From contig JASBZB010000026.1 in the NCBI GenBank assembly GCA_029983695.1, forward strand, positions 1 to 64,000: 64,000 nucleotides of DNA. The letters are read 5' to 3'. Shown piece by piece: positions 35,283 through 43,151 of the stretch. How positions within the stretch are numbered: position 1 is the first letter of the stretch; every line of letters begins with the position of its first letter. The notes under the pieces were generated by a model. The model searched no databases and had not been told where the DNA came from. It saw only the letters and a list, made by a program, of their open reading frames with translations. This stretch comes from Lutispora sp003527145 (GTDB lineage Bacteria > Bacillota > Clostridia > Lutisporales > Lutisporaceae). A program made the position numbers and the translations under genes.

Positions 35283-36836
35283 ATGATGAAAAAAATTCTT
35301 TCATTGCTATTGGCAACAGTTTTGCTTTTATCATTGGCAGCATGCGGCAAAAGCTCTCCTGCAGCAACTAATGGCCAAACATTGACGACATCTGATAAGT
35401 CCGCAAAGAATACCTTGATCGTTGCACAGCCGGCGGATGTATCTTCTTACGATCCGCAGAACGTAACATCTCAGTTTGATATTGCTATTATGAGATTGAT
35501 TTATGATCCGTTGGTGCGTGAAAAAGACGGTAATCTTGTAGGTGTTCTCGCAAAAAGTTGGGAAATGGCTGACGACGCCCTATCCTGCATTTTCGAAGTT
35601 AATACGGCAGCCAAATTTTCTAACGGCGATACGCTCAAAGCGAGCGATGTGGCTTTCTCCTTCAACCGTGCCGTAAAAATGCCTATCGGACAGCTTGTCC
35701 CCGGTATCAAAGATGCATCAGTTGTCGACGATACTCATGTGAAAGTAAACTTTGTTGCCCCCAACCAGGGATTCCTTCCCTCTCTGATTGGCTTCTATGT
35801 GGTACAAGAGAAGGCTGTCACCGCTGCTGGTGATAAATATGGCGTTCTTGATAGTAATACCCAGGTTGGCACAGGCGCCTATATCATAACTGACCGCAAG
35901 CCGGGCACAAGCATTACGTTTAAAGCCAGAGATGACTATTTTGGCGGCACTCCTGCAATCAAAACTGTAACGTATAAAATCGTTGCAGATGCGAATACAG
36001 CCTATCTTGGGCTCCAGAATAGTGAAATTGATTTTTACGCGACTGACCTGCCTTCCTCAACTATTATGCAGATTCAGTCCGGCAACAGCAACCTTCAGGT
36101 TATTTCGTTCCCCTCAAGGCCTGTAACTTTCATCGGTATGCAGTGCACCCAGGCACCCTTTAACAAGAAAGAGGTCAGACAGGCCGTCAATTATGCGATC
36201 AATAAACAAAACGTTATCGACCTGGCTCAAGACGGAATGGGCGATGTGGCCCAGGGCATCTGGAATAAGTTAACTTTCGGTTATTCTGCGGATGTTAAAG
36301 GCACAACGCAGGATATCGAAAAGGCGAAGAAGCTGCTTGCCGATGCAGGATATCCGAATGGATTCTCAACAAGTATATTAACGATTGCAAAATTTCAGAA
36401 AGATGTCGAAGCCGTACAGGGTCAACTTGCAAAAATTGGAATCGACGCTAAGGTTGAATTAGCTGATGAAACCGCTTTCGTCCCGGCTATCATGCAAGGC
36501 AAATATCAGATGAACTGCCTCTCTATCTCTATGGGCGGAGATGCGGCCGCTTTTGAGGGCGTCTTCCAAACAAAAGATCCCAAGAATCCAGCTGCCGGTG
36601 CTGTGAATATGTTCTACTACAGTAACCCGCAGGTTGACCAGTTCTTCCGGCATGCAAAGGTTCCGGATCAGAATATAAGACTTGATAAATTCAAACAAAT
36701 CGCGGAGATCCTTAACGATGACGTTCCGCTGGTACCCCTTTATTTCCAGAAGAATAGCTTTACAGCTGCCAAAGGCCTCACGGTTGGTCCTATTGATGCA
36801 ACCGGCCAGTACTTTGTAAACGACTTCCACTGGTGA
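35283..36836 (+). CDS. Peptide-binding lipoprotein of the ABC transporter
   Basis: A 517-residue extracellular binding protein of the SBP family 5 (DppA/OppA). The signal ends in a lipobox (LSLAAC), giving a membrane-anchored lipoprotein. Family motifs include SYDPQNVTSQFDIAIMRLIYDPLV, LAKSWEMADD and RQAVNYAINKQNVI. It binds peptides and hands them to DppB/DppC. The start follows GGAGGATTAA; two adjacent ATGs leave three bases in doubt. A strong terminator follows. Confidence 0.92.
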   Translation: MMKKILSLLLATVLLLSLAACGKSSPAATNGQTLTTSDKSAKNTLIVAQPADVSSYDPQNVTSQFDIAIMRLIYDPLVREKDGNLVGVLAKSWEMADDALSCIFEVNTAAKFSNGDTLKASDVAFSFNRAVKMPIGQLVPGIKDASVVDDTHVKVNFVAPNQGFLPSLIGFYVVQEKAVTAAGDKYGVLDSNTQVGTGAYIITDRKPGTSITFKARDDYFGGTPAIKTVTYKIVADANTAYLGLQNSEIDFYATDLPSSTIMQIQSGNSNLQVISFPSRPVTFIGMQCTQAPFNKKEVRQAVNYAINKQNVIDLAQDGMGDVAQGIWNKLTFGYSADVKGTTQDIEKAKKLLADAGYPNGFSTSILTIAKFQKDVEAVQGQLAKIGIDAKVELADETAFVPAIMQGKYQMNCLSISMGGDAAAFEGVFQTKDPKNPAAGAVNMFYYSNPQVDQFFRHAKVPDQNIRLDKFKQIAEILNDDVPLVPLYFQKNSFTAAKGLTVGPIDATGQYFVNDFHW

Positions 36837-36864
36837 TTCTTAATAGCAATATAGCTAAACACTG

Positions 36865-36900
36865 AATAGTCCAATGTGGTAACACATTGGACTATTTTTA
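36865..36900 (+). terminator. Bidirectional terminator, transporter operon / serine hydrolase
   Basis: AATAGTCCAATGTG, loop GTAA, CACATTGGACTATT then TTTATA. A 14-pair perfect stem between convergent genes. Confidence 0.88.
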
Positions 36901-36986
36901 TAATTTATGGGAAAGTATGAATTTCCTTTAAAAGCACCCCGTAGTATTCCGAGGCGCTAAAAACTCAGGAGCTTTCTTCTATGTAT

Positions 36987-38441
36987 CTATTTGCACACTT
37001 TTTTGAAAACAATAGGATCAACACCCGGCGCCGGTTCTAAAGGCGCAGTAAGGCTGTCAATAGCGCCTTGTGCGTTTGTATTGAAAGTAACAAGAGATTG
37101 CAAGCCCATCAATGTAAATGTGACATCAAAAATATCATAGTGATAATGCTGAACAGCCAAGTCACTTGAATAGTATTTACCTTTTAATGTATCAGCGTCC
37201 AATTCCAATATGATTGTACCAAAGGCTGGGTGCGTGTATTCTCCGGCATAGTCTTTCAACGGATGCGAGGGCTTTGTATCGGGTATACGATCTTTTGCCT
37301 TCTTCTTTTGCATCGCGTCCATTATCCCGAATAATTTATCAACCTCGGTTTTGATTTTGGGCGACCAGTTTATCTCTTCAAGCCCGAGAATCCGGTCTAA
37401 TATGGTGTATGTCATCACATAAATTGAAAAGCTGGTATCCATATTGGAAAGCATAATAATACCGAAATTCTTCTCCGGCAGCAATGTCACAAGAGACGAG
37501 AAGCCTTTTGTGTTGCCTCCATGGCTTACCATTTTATGACCCCTGTACATATCAACAAACCAGCAAAGCCCGTAACTTGCAAACTCAATCTCATCAAGCT
37601 TCCATAAATACGGTGTTCCGATCATCTGCGCCGTGTGCATTTGAGCTAGTTTGGCTTCAGAAACAAGTTGCTCTCCGTTGAAATTCCCCTTGCCGAGCTG
37701 CAATAACAGGTATTTTGTCATATCGACTGCCGTGGAGTTGATTGCACCGGCAGGTCCCATTCCAGTCAAAGGCAAAAATTCGGTTTCAATGGTTTCAATG
37801 CCATTAAAGGCGTACCCCTTAGAATATTCGGGATATTTGTTTATTTCTTTTATGGAGAAATTAGAGTTTTTCATCCCCAATTTATTAAACACGCGTTCTT
37901 GGATAAATTGCTCCCAGGTCTTTCCGGTTATCATTTCTAAAACGTAGCCGGCCGTCATAACCATATGGTTTTGATATTGCAATACCATTCTAAAATCGGC
38001 ACTTGGCTGCAGATAACGTAAATCTTCCACCATTTCCTTGCGTGTCTTGGTGGTAAAAATACCATGAACGTCATGGTGCGGCAACCCGGAACGGTGACAC
38101 AGCAAATCTCTTGTAGTCATTCTTTCCGTTGCAAAGGAATCGTACATTTTAAACCAAGGAATATACTCCTTTACCGGCTTATCCCAGTCAAGTTTTCCTT
38201 CGTCTGCCAGCATGCCAAGTGCCAAAGCCGTAAAGGATTTCGTTGCCGAACCGATCGGCAGGGTTGTCGTGTCCGTCATTATTAAATTCCCTGCTACGTC
38301 ACGGTACCCAAAACCCCTTGTTAGAATAACTTCACCGTCTTTTACAATTCCGACGGCAAGACCCGGCACATGCCATTCTTCCATCAGTCCTTCAATAAAA
38401 CTGTCCATTCCGTTTAATCCTTTGAGTTTATCCTTACTCAT
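36987..38441 (-). CDS. Serine beta-lactamase-like hydrolase with C-terminal lipocalin-like domain
   Basis: A 484-residue class C beta-lactamase/D-aminopeptidase-fold protein without a signal peptide. The nucleophile motif is SATK at about residue 72, the second motif YQN (LQYQNHMVM) at about 155, and the third HGGNTKG at about 305. From about residue 400 (LKDYAGEYTHPAFG) it has the beta-rich C-terminal domain often found in these hydrolases. The ATG at 38441 follows GGAGGG. Lack of export and the neighbouring peptide importer and epimerase suggest hydrolysis of imported (D-)peptides rather than antibiotic resistance. Confidence 0.85.
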   Translation of the reverse strand: MSKDKLKGLNGMDSFIEGLMEEWHVPGLAVGIVKDGEVILTRGFGYRDVAGNLIMTDTTTLPIGSATKSFTALALGMLADEGKLDWDKPVKEYIPWFKMYDSFATERMTTRDLLCHRSGLPHHDVHGIFTTKTRKEMVEDLRYLQPSADFRMVLQYQNHMVMTAGYVLEMITGKTWEQFIQERVFNKLGMKNSNFSIKEINKYPEYSKGYAFNGIETIETEFLPLTGMGPAGAINSTAVDMTKYLLLQLGKGNFNGEQLVSEAKLAQMHTAQMIGTPYLWKLDEIEFASYGLCWFVDMYRGHKMVSHGGNTKGFSSLVTLLPEKNFGIIMLSNMDTSFSIYVMTYTILDRILGLEEINWSPKIKTEVDKLFGIMDAMQKKKAKDRIPDTKPSHPLKDYAGEYTHPAFGTIILELDADTLKGKYYSSDLAVQHYHYDIFDVTFTLMGLQSLVTFNTNAQGAIDSLTAPLEPAPGVDPIVFKKVCK

Positions 38442-38946
38442 AAAAGCCCTCCATTCCGCCGCTGTCGCTGGCGGCATAAATATTAATGAAATAACATGAG
38501 ACTTCCACCATATTGGTGATAATAAAGTTTAAGGAAGATATACTATAAAGCACGGTGAGGTTAAGCTCAGATTGATCTTTCCAGCTTAAATATGTGGTTC
38601 TTTAAGACGGTAAGCTAATCGTTAACGTGTGATGGTTAAGTCAGTGTCTTTCCGTTATGATGATTCCATTCGTTTGTTAAGAATTCAGTTTAAAAAAATA
38701 AATTTCTAGAAATAGATATAATCATATTTAAAGTATAAGCGAACGAAATAAATAAAGCAATAATAAATTTTTTAATTATATATTAATTTTAATAGTAGGG
38801 CTCCGGTTAAATTGCAAATACAAAATGAATACCTTTTGTTCTATGAGGGATTGCTTTCGTTCTTGTCGATTAGAAAAAAACCAAGGCATGACAATAATCA
38901 CGCCTTGGTTTTTTGCCTTAGTAAAAGAATTCTATATTTTTAGCCG
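38442..38946. other. 505-base gap upstream of the serine hydrolase
   Basis: Holds a 13-base near-palindrome CACCATATTGGTG (38506-38518) upstream of the hydrolase and a bidirectional terminator near the right end. No coding potential or RNA gene was seen in the AT-rich middle. Confidence 0.55.
38875..38914 (-). terminator. Terminator after the XRE-cupin regulator pair
   Basis: AAAAACCAAGGC and GCCTTGGTTTTTT around a 14-base loop, with T-runs on both strands. Confidence 0.82.
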
Positions 38947-39516
38947 TCAAGCACGTAAATTGCTGATAAATACCGCTGGTGTCATTGCGGAAATGCAAAT
39001 TGCCTTTTTAGTACCCGGGTTATATATCTTATGCGGTGTATTTTCAGGGAGATAAAGGCTATCCCCCTCGTCAAGGCTATATTTCTTATCTCCCGCCATG
39101 ACCTCTACGGAGCCTTTTAGAGCAAATATACATTCTTCAGCGCTGTGCGAGAGCCATTCATCATTGCTCCAGGTTCCGGGATCAAGCTGGGAGTAAATAA
39201 CGATCATTTTGGGGCTGGATTCTTGACTGGAACCCATGGGTGTTAAAAATTCATAGACAACATTGGAGTCAGGGAGTTCCATTTTTTGCCTCTTATTGGA
39301 ATATATGACAGACGTCTGTGTTTCAGGCTTATCCAGAAAAGTGAATAAAGGGACATCTAGGCAGGTGGCTATTTTCCTCAGTGCCGATAGGGATGGCTCA
39401 ATAATATCCCTTTCCAACTGAGAAATATATCCCGCCGTAAAATGCGTTTTTTCCGCCAGATCATTAAGGGTCATTTCCTTGCTAAGCCTGATCTGCCTAA
39501 TTTTCGAACCTATCAT
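38947..39516 (-). CDS. XRE-family regulator with C-terminal cupin, copy A
   Basis: A 189-residue regulator. The N-terminal Cro/CI helix-turn-helix is IRQIRLSKEMTLNDLAEKTHFTAGYISQLERDIIEPSLSALRKIA. The C-terminal cupin has SHSAEECIFALKGSVEVMAG and DSLYLPENTPHKIYN and would bind a small ligand. The start at 39516 follows GGAGG about ten bases upstream. It is adjacent to and clearly related to copy B. By position the pair should control the peptide transporter, epimerase or hydrolase. Confidence 0.88.
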   Translation of the reverse strand: MIGSKIRQIRLSKEMTLNDLAEKTHFTAGYISQLERDIIEPSLSALRKIATCLDVPLFTFLDKPETQTSVIYSNKRQKMELPDSNVVYEFLTPMGSSQESSPKMIVIYSQLDPGTWSNDEWLSHSAEECIFALKGSVEVMAGDKKYSLDEGDSLYLPENTPHKIYNPGTKKAICISAMTPAVFISNLRA

Positions 39517-39561
39517 ATTGGCACATCCTCCGGTTGTGGTCAATTTGGGAAACTATTAGTC

Positions 39562-40101
39562 TCAAGTAATACTTGGCACAACGCAGGTTACGCCGATAGC
39601 CGGTCTGGAACCTGCATTATAAATTTTGTGGGGAACATTTTCCTTAATAAAGATACTGTCGCCACCCTCCAGATTATACATGACATCTTCTAAAAATACT
39701 TTAACCGATCCTTTAATGATGAAAATGCATTCGTCTGCGTTATGGTACAAGAATTCGTCACCGCTTCTGGGATTTATCCGGAAAAAAAACAGTTCCATTT
39801 TTGTGCCTTGTTCTTTAGCAACGGGTGAAATATATTCAAATTCAATGTCGTTTTTTGGTTTCTTTAATTTACGTCTGCCCTCGGCTTTTATAAGGATAGG
39901 ATCTTTGCCTTCTTCATCAAAAAAGTAAAACATTGGTACGCCCAATTCGCGGGATATTTTCCTGAGAGCGGATATAGAAGGGTCGATGATATTCCTCTCG
40001 AGCTGGGATATGTAGCTGGCAGTCACGCCGACACATGAAGCTAAATCATTCAGCGTCATCGATTTATTTTTACGTGCCTCGCGTATCTTGTCGCCAATCA
40101 T
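39562..40101 (-). CDS. XRE-family regulator with C-terminal cupin, copy B
   Basis: A 179-residue paralogue of copy A with the same layout: helix-turn-helix (MTLNDLASCVGVTASYISQLERNIIDPSISALRKIS) and cupin (YHNADECIFIIKGSVKVFLE, GGDSIFIKENVPHKIYN). The two are diverged at many positions, so the duplication is not recent, unlike the codB pair. The start at 40101 follows GGGAGTG. A shared dimer interface or different ligands are both possible. Confidence 0.88.
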   Translation of the reverse strand: MIGDKIREARKNKSMTLNDLASCVGVTASYISQLERNIIDPSISALRKISRELGVPMFYFFDEEGKDPILIKAEGRRKLKKPKNDIEFEYISPVAKEQGTKMELFFFRINPRSGDEFLYHNADECIFIIKGSVKVFLEDVMYNLEGGDSIFIKENVPHKIYNAGSRPAIGVTCVVPSIT

Positions 40102-40255
40102 TAAAACACTCCCTATAATAAAAGTCAAAACAAACTATACTTAATCTTATATCAAACAATAAGCATTGTCAATAAATAGGGCTCATAACCTGCAATACGT
40201 AATTTGAAATAGTAAGTAAGAATATAGATAAGAGGAAGGAAATGAGACCATTTTA

Positions 40256-40447
40256 TTGCAAACCGGAGCTGCTCAATGCGGCTTCGGCACGCCTGGAATG
40301 CTCATGGCAGGCAAAGCCTTATTGGATAAGAAGCCGAACCCAAGCGATAAAGACATAATGGACGCACTGGGCGGCCATCTATGCAGATGCACCGGCTATA
40401 AATCCATAAGCAAAGCTGTGGAAATAGCAATCGAAAAAAATAAATAG
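40256..40447 (+). pseudogene. Remnant of a 2Fe-2S hydroxylase subunit (right direct repeat)
   Basis: Only the last third of an iron-sulfur subunit remains, from TGAAQCGFGTPG to CRCTGYKSISKAVEIAIEKNK. It matches the gene at 29266-29733 almost base for base (40262-40432). The N-terminal cluster domain is absent, an in-frame stop lies at 40229, and one cluster ligand has changed (CGFC to CGFG). It is not expected to work. It marks the right end of a 10-kb block of unrelated genes. Confidence 0.88.
40262..40432 (+). repeat. Direct repeat, right copy
   Basis: Counterpart of 29548-29718 in the same orientation; identical from 40304 to 40431. The two copies enclose the epimerase, peptide transporter, serine hydrolase and XRE-cupin genes. 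Confidence 0.9.
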
Positions 40448-40456
40448 AGAATAAGA

Positions 40457-40500
40457 CAAGATAGGACAAAAGACATAGGTCTTCTTGTCCTATCTTGCGT
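40457..40500 (+). terminator. Terminator after the hydroxylase remnant
   Basis: CAAGATAGGACAA and TTGTCCTATCTTG form a 13-pair stem closed by an inner AAGAC/GTCTT-type pairing, followed by CGTTTTAT. It differs from the terminator of the intact copy. Confidence 0.7.
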
Positions 40501-40539
40501 TTTATATGATTATACTTCAAAATTGAATAAAAATTATGT

Positions 40540-40611
40540 TTGACTTTGCAATAGACCATCTGATATAATATTTTCCCCCAATTTGACACATTATATAATA
40601 TATGATAAAAT
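40540..40611 (+). promoter_or_regulatory. Two tandem promoters of veg
   Basis: P1: TTGACT (40540-40545), 18 bases, TATAAT (40564-40569). P2: TTGACA (40583-40588), 17 bases, TAAAAT (40606-40611). Strong vegetative promoters fit the known high expression of veg in Bacillus. Confidence 0.8.
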
Positions 40612-40642
40612 ATTAGATGTTGGGAAGGAAGGTGATTTTTTT

Positions 40643-40915
40643 ATGGCCTCAAAAAACAGCCTATCCCTCATCAAAAGGAACGTTGACATACATGTAGGGG
40701 AAAGAGTGGTGCTTAAAGCCAATAAGGGTCGAAAGAGAATATCTGTTAGGGAAGGGATCATTGAGAAAACTTATCCTAGCATATTCGTGGTTCGAATAGA
40801 TGGTGATGTTACCGAAGACGCAGGCAGAGCGGTTTCCTATAGTTATTGCGACATTCTTACTAATTCGATTGAAGTTTTCCTTCACAAGGACAATATGAAA
40901 ATAGGATGTATGTAA
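40643..40915 (+). CDS. veg: Veg protein
   Basis: A 90-residue protein matching Veg, a small conserved Firmicutes protein with an SH3-like beta-barrel: LIKRNVDIHVGERVVLKANKGRKRISVREGIIEKTYPSIFVV is the family core. In Bacillus veg follows yabG and is linked to biofilm control and spore outgrowth. The start at 40643 follows AAGGAAGGTGAT. Here it is 21.5 kb from yabG, with nucleobase and peptide genes in between. Strong promoters and a terminator make it a single-gene unit. Confidence 0.92.
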   Translation: MASKNSLSLIKRNVDIHVGERVVLKANKGRKRISVREGIIEKTYPSIFVVRIDGDVTEDAGRAVSYSYCDILTNSIEVFLHKDNMKIGCM

Positions 40916-40921
40916 ATAAAT

Positions 40922-40949
40922 GACTCCGGCAGGAGTCTTTTATTTTTTT
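40922..40949 (+). terminator. Terminator after veg
   Basis: GACTCC, loop GGCA, GGAGTC, then TTTTATTTTTTT. Confidence 0.85.
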
Positions 40950-41027
40950 GGAACGGCCATATATTGAATATAATCTACAATATATAATATAATGAAACTA
41001 TAATTTTTGATTGGAAGAGGAACTAAT

Positions 41028-42704
41028 ATGACGGATGAAATACAGGTAAATATCGAAAAGGAAATAGAAGACATATTTTATCCAATGGTAAAAGTCCGCA
41101 GCGATACTAACACGGTCCATGAAAAGAAAATGGAATACTTTTTTATGGATTTTTTTGGACAACTGGATTATTTCAGGAAGAATAAAGAACTCTATGGCAA
41201 CTATCCTATAAAGGGAGACAGTTTAAACAGGTCTGTCTTTTGGGGACTTGTGAAAGGCGATGGAGGTGATACAATAGTACTTATAAACCATAATGATGTG
41301 GTGGATATCGAAGATTTCAAAACCCTCAAGGCCTATGCCTATTCACCCAGAGAATTGGAAGTTCAGCTTCAAAAAATAAAAGGGAAGCTTTCCGCTGAAG
41401 TGCAAGAAGACCTTGGGAGCGGACAATATATATTCGGAAGGGGCACCGCGGATATGAAAGCGGGAGCTTCGATTCAGCTTTCACTGCTAAAAAGATACTC
41501 ATCAATGAAAAACGTAAAAGGCAATATACTATTCCTATCCGTACCCGATGAAGAAAATATCTCGGCAGGTATGCGCAGCGCTGTCGAATTATTGGACAAC
41601 CTGAAGCAGAAGTTTCATCTTCATTATGTTATAACCATAAATTCTGAACCGCACCAAAGAATTGATAAGGATACCGGCATAATTTATGAGGGTTCTGTTG
41701 GAAAGCTGATGCCTTTTATTTACGTCCGCGGTTCTTTATCCCATGCAGGAAAAGTATTTGAGGGCTTCAATCCTGTTAGCCTTTTATCGATCATCATCAA
41801 TAAAACAAATCTCAATCTTGAATTATCCGATTTCATACCGGGCGAAGCTTCCCCACCTCCTACCTGGCTCAGCATCAGAGACAGCAAAACCCACTACGAT
41901 GTATCTATGCCCCTTAGTGCTTGCGGCTATTTGAGCGTGCTCACTCTAAACAAGGAGCCATCTGAAGTTTTGACAAAAATAAAGGAAACATGCCATGAAG
42001 CTTTTGTTGAATTGATAGAGGATATGAACGTAAAATATAAAATATTTGCTGAGAGAAAAAACAAAAGCTTTGCACCGTTGCCATGGGAGGCAAAGGTTGT
42101 TACATATAAAGAGCTTTATGATGAAGCTTATGATAACTATGGCAGCAAGTTTCTAAAGGATTACAAATTGATTCTGGAGGAAGCGGAGAGAAAGGTCAAA
42201 GCCGGAGAAAGATCTATAGCTGATGTAAATTTTTATTTGGTTGAGGAGATATACAATTATATAGATGATCTGGCTCCAAGGGTTGTTATCGGCCTTGCTC
42301 CCCCATATTATCCAAATGTATCGAATATTAATATTAAAAATTTAGAGGATAGATGCAAGGATATCTCACGAAAAATCATGGATTTTTCCCGGGAGATCTT
42401 CGGACAGCCTTATATAAAGGAAAATTATTTTACGGGCATTTCTGACTTGAGCTATACCTATATAGAAAATGCTGATGCTGTGGCCAGTAGCCTGGAAGGC
42501 AATATGCCTCTTTACGGAGCTTTGTACAGCATTCCGCTAGATAAAATTCAAAATATATCCATGCCTTGCCTCAATATCGGTCCCATGGGTAAAGATATTC
42601 ACAAGCTGACGGAAAGAGTGCTGAAGGAAGATTTGTTTTATAAGACCCCAAGGATACTGCATTATGTAATATCTTTGTTGCTGCAATGGCAGAGGAATTA
42701 CTAA
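41028..42704 (+). CDS. rocB: RocB-like M20 peptidase
   Basis: A 558-residue protein of the M20 zinc-peptidase family, matching RocB, which is linked to arginine use in Bacillus. Metal-site motifs are NHNDVVD, RGTADMKAG, PDEENISAG (catalytic and ligand Glu), NSEPH and SHAGKVFEG. It is longer than ordinary M20 peptidases because of the RocB-type C-terminal half. The start at 41028 follows GGAAGAGGA. It precedes the arcABC genes, so a role in supplying arginine or an arginine peptide is likely. Its exact substrate has not been established. Confidence 0.87.
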   Translation: MTDEIQVNIEKEIEDIFYPMVKVRSDTNTVHEKKMEYFFMDFFGQLDYFRKNKELYGNYPIKGDSLNRSVFWGLVKGDGGDTIVLINHNDVVDIEDFKTLKAYAYSPRELEVQLQKIKGKLSAEVQEDLGSGQYIFGRGTADMKAGASIQLSLLKRYSSMKNVKGNILFLSVPDEENISAGMRSAVELLDNLKQKFHLHYVITINSEPHQRIDKDTGIIYEGSVGKLMPFIYVRGSLSHAGKVFEGFNPVSLLSIIINKTNLNLELSDFIPGEASPPPTWLSIRDSKTHYDVSMPLSACGYLSVLTLNKEPSEVLTKIKETCHEAFVELIEDMNVKYKIFAERKNKSFAPLPWEAKVVTYKELYDEAYDNYGSKFLKDYKLILEEAERKVKAGERSIADVNFYLVEEIYNYIDDLAPRVVIGLAPPYYPNVSNINIKNLEDRCKDISRKIMDFSREIFGQPYIKENYFTGISDLSYTYIENADAVASSLEGNMPLYGALYSIPLDKIQNISMPCLNIGPMGKDIHKLTERVLKEDLFYKTPRILHYVISLLLQWQRNY

Positions 42705-43019
42705 TGCTGTGTTGAATCCTATAATTGAATCATTTTGTTAATGTATATAAAAGCATAAAATGCGTTAATTATGTATTCCCTGCTAAAACTCTTCCCTATC
42801 TTATCTTAATAGCAGCTCGTGTTAAAGAATCAGATAAAAATTTTTATTCCTCACAATAAATTTTTATGCACTAAATGCATAAAGACTCTGATTGGTGCGT
42901 TGGACAATGCATATAAAAGCAATAGGAATATTGATAAATTTTTTTTCAATAAAGTATAGATGAAAGGAGAGTCTTAAATAAATATACAGAAGGTTACATA
43001 TAATAACGACAAATACAAT

Positions 43020-43048
43020 TTGTGTAAATTGCTCATGCTTGTTATAAT
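43020..43048 (+). promoter_or_regulatory. Promoter of arcA
   Basis: TTGTGT (43020-43025), 17 bases, TATAAT (43043-43048), about 100 bases before the start codon. Confidence 0.6.
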
Positions 43049-43090
43049 AAAATTTAAAGTATATACTTAATATCAACAATGGGAATCAAC

Positions 43091-43119
43091 TGGCACAACA
43101 TATAATAATATATGTGCCA
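43091..43119 (+). repeat. Inverted repeat between promoter and arcA
   Basis: TGGCACA (43091-43097) and TGTGCCA (43113-43119) around an AT-only centre, in the untranslated leader. A candidate operator or hairpin. Confidence 0.55.
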
Positions 43120-43151
43120 ATCATAAAGTAGTATAGAAAGGAGTAGTTTAA

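Larger units (their letters stand above)
42705..43151. other. 447-base control region upstream of arcA
   Basis: Contains a 16-base direct repeat (42740-42755 and 42906-42921, one mismatch), a perfect 8-base inverted repeat TTTATGCA-CTAAA-TGCATAAA (42863-42883), a promoter and a second inverted repeat near the gene. These could be sites for ArgR or another arginine regulator. Confidence 0.6.

Noticed and set aside
36987..38441. Antibiotic-resistance beta-lactamase
   Set aside because: No signal peptide, atypical third motif, and a peptide-transport context point to a general serine hydrolase.
29825..40255. Integrative element with its own integrase
   Set aside because: Direct repeats flank the block, but no integrase, transposase or relaxase was found inside it.
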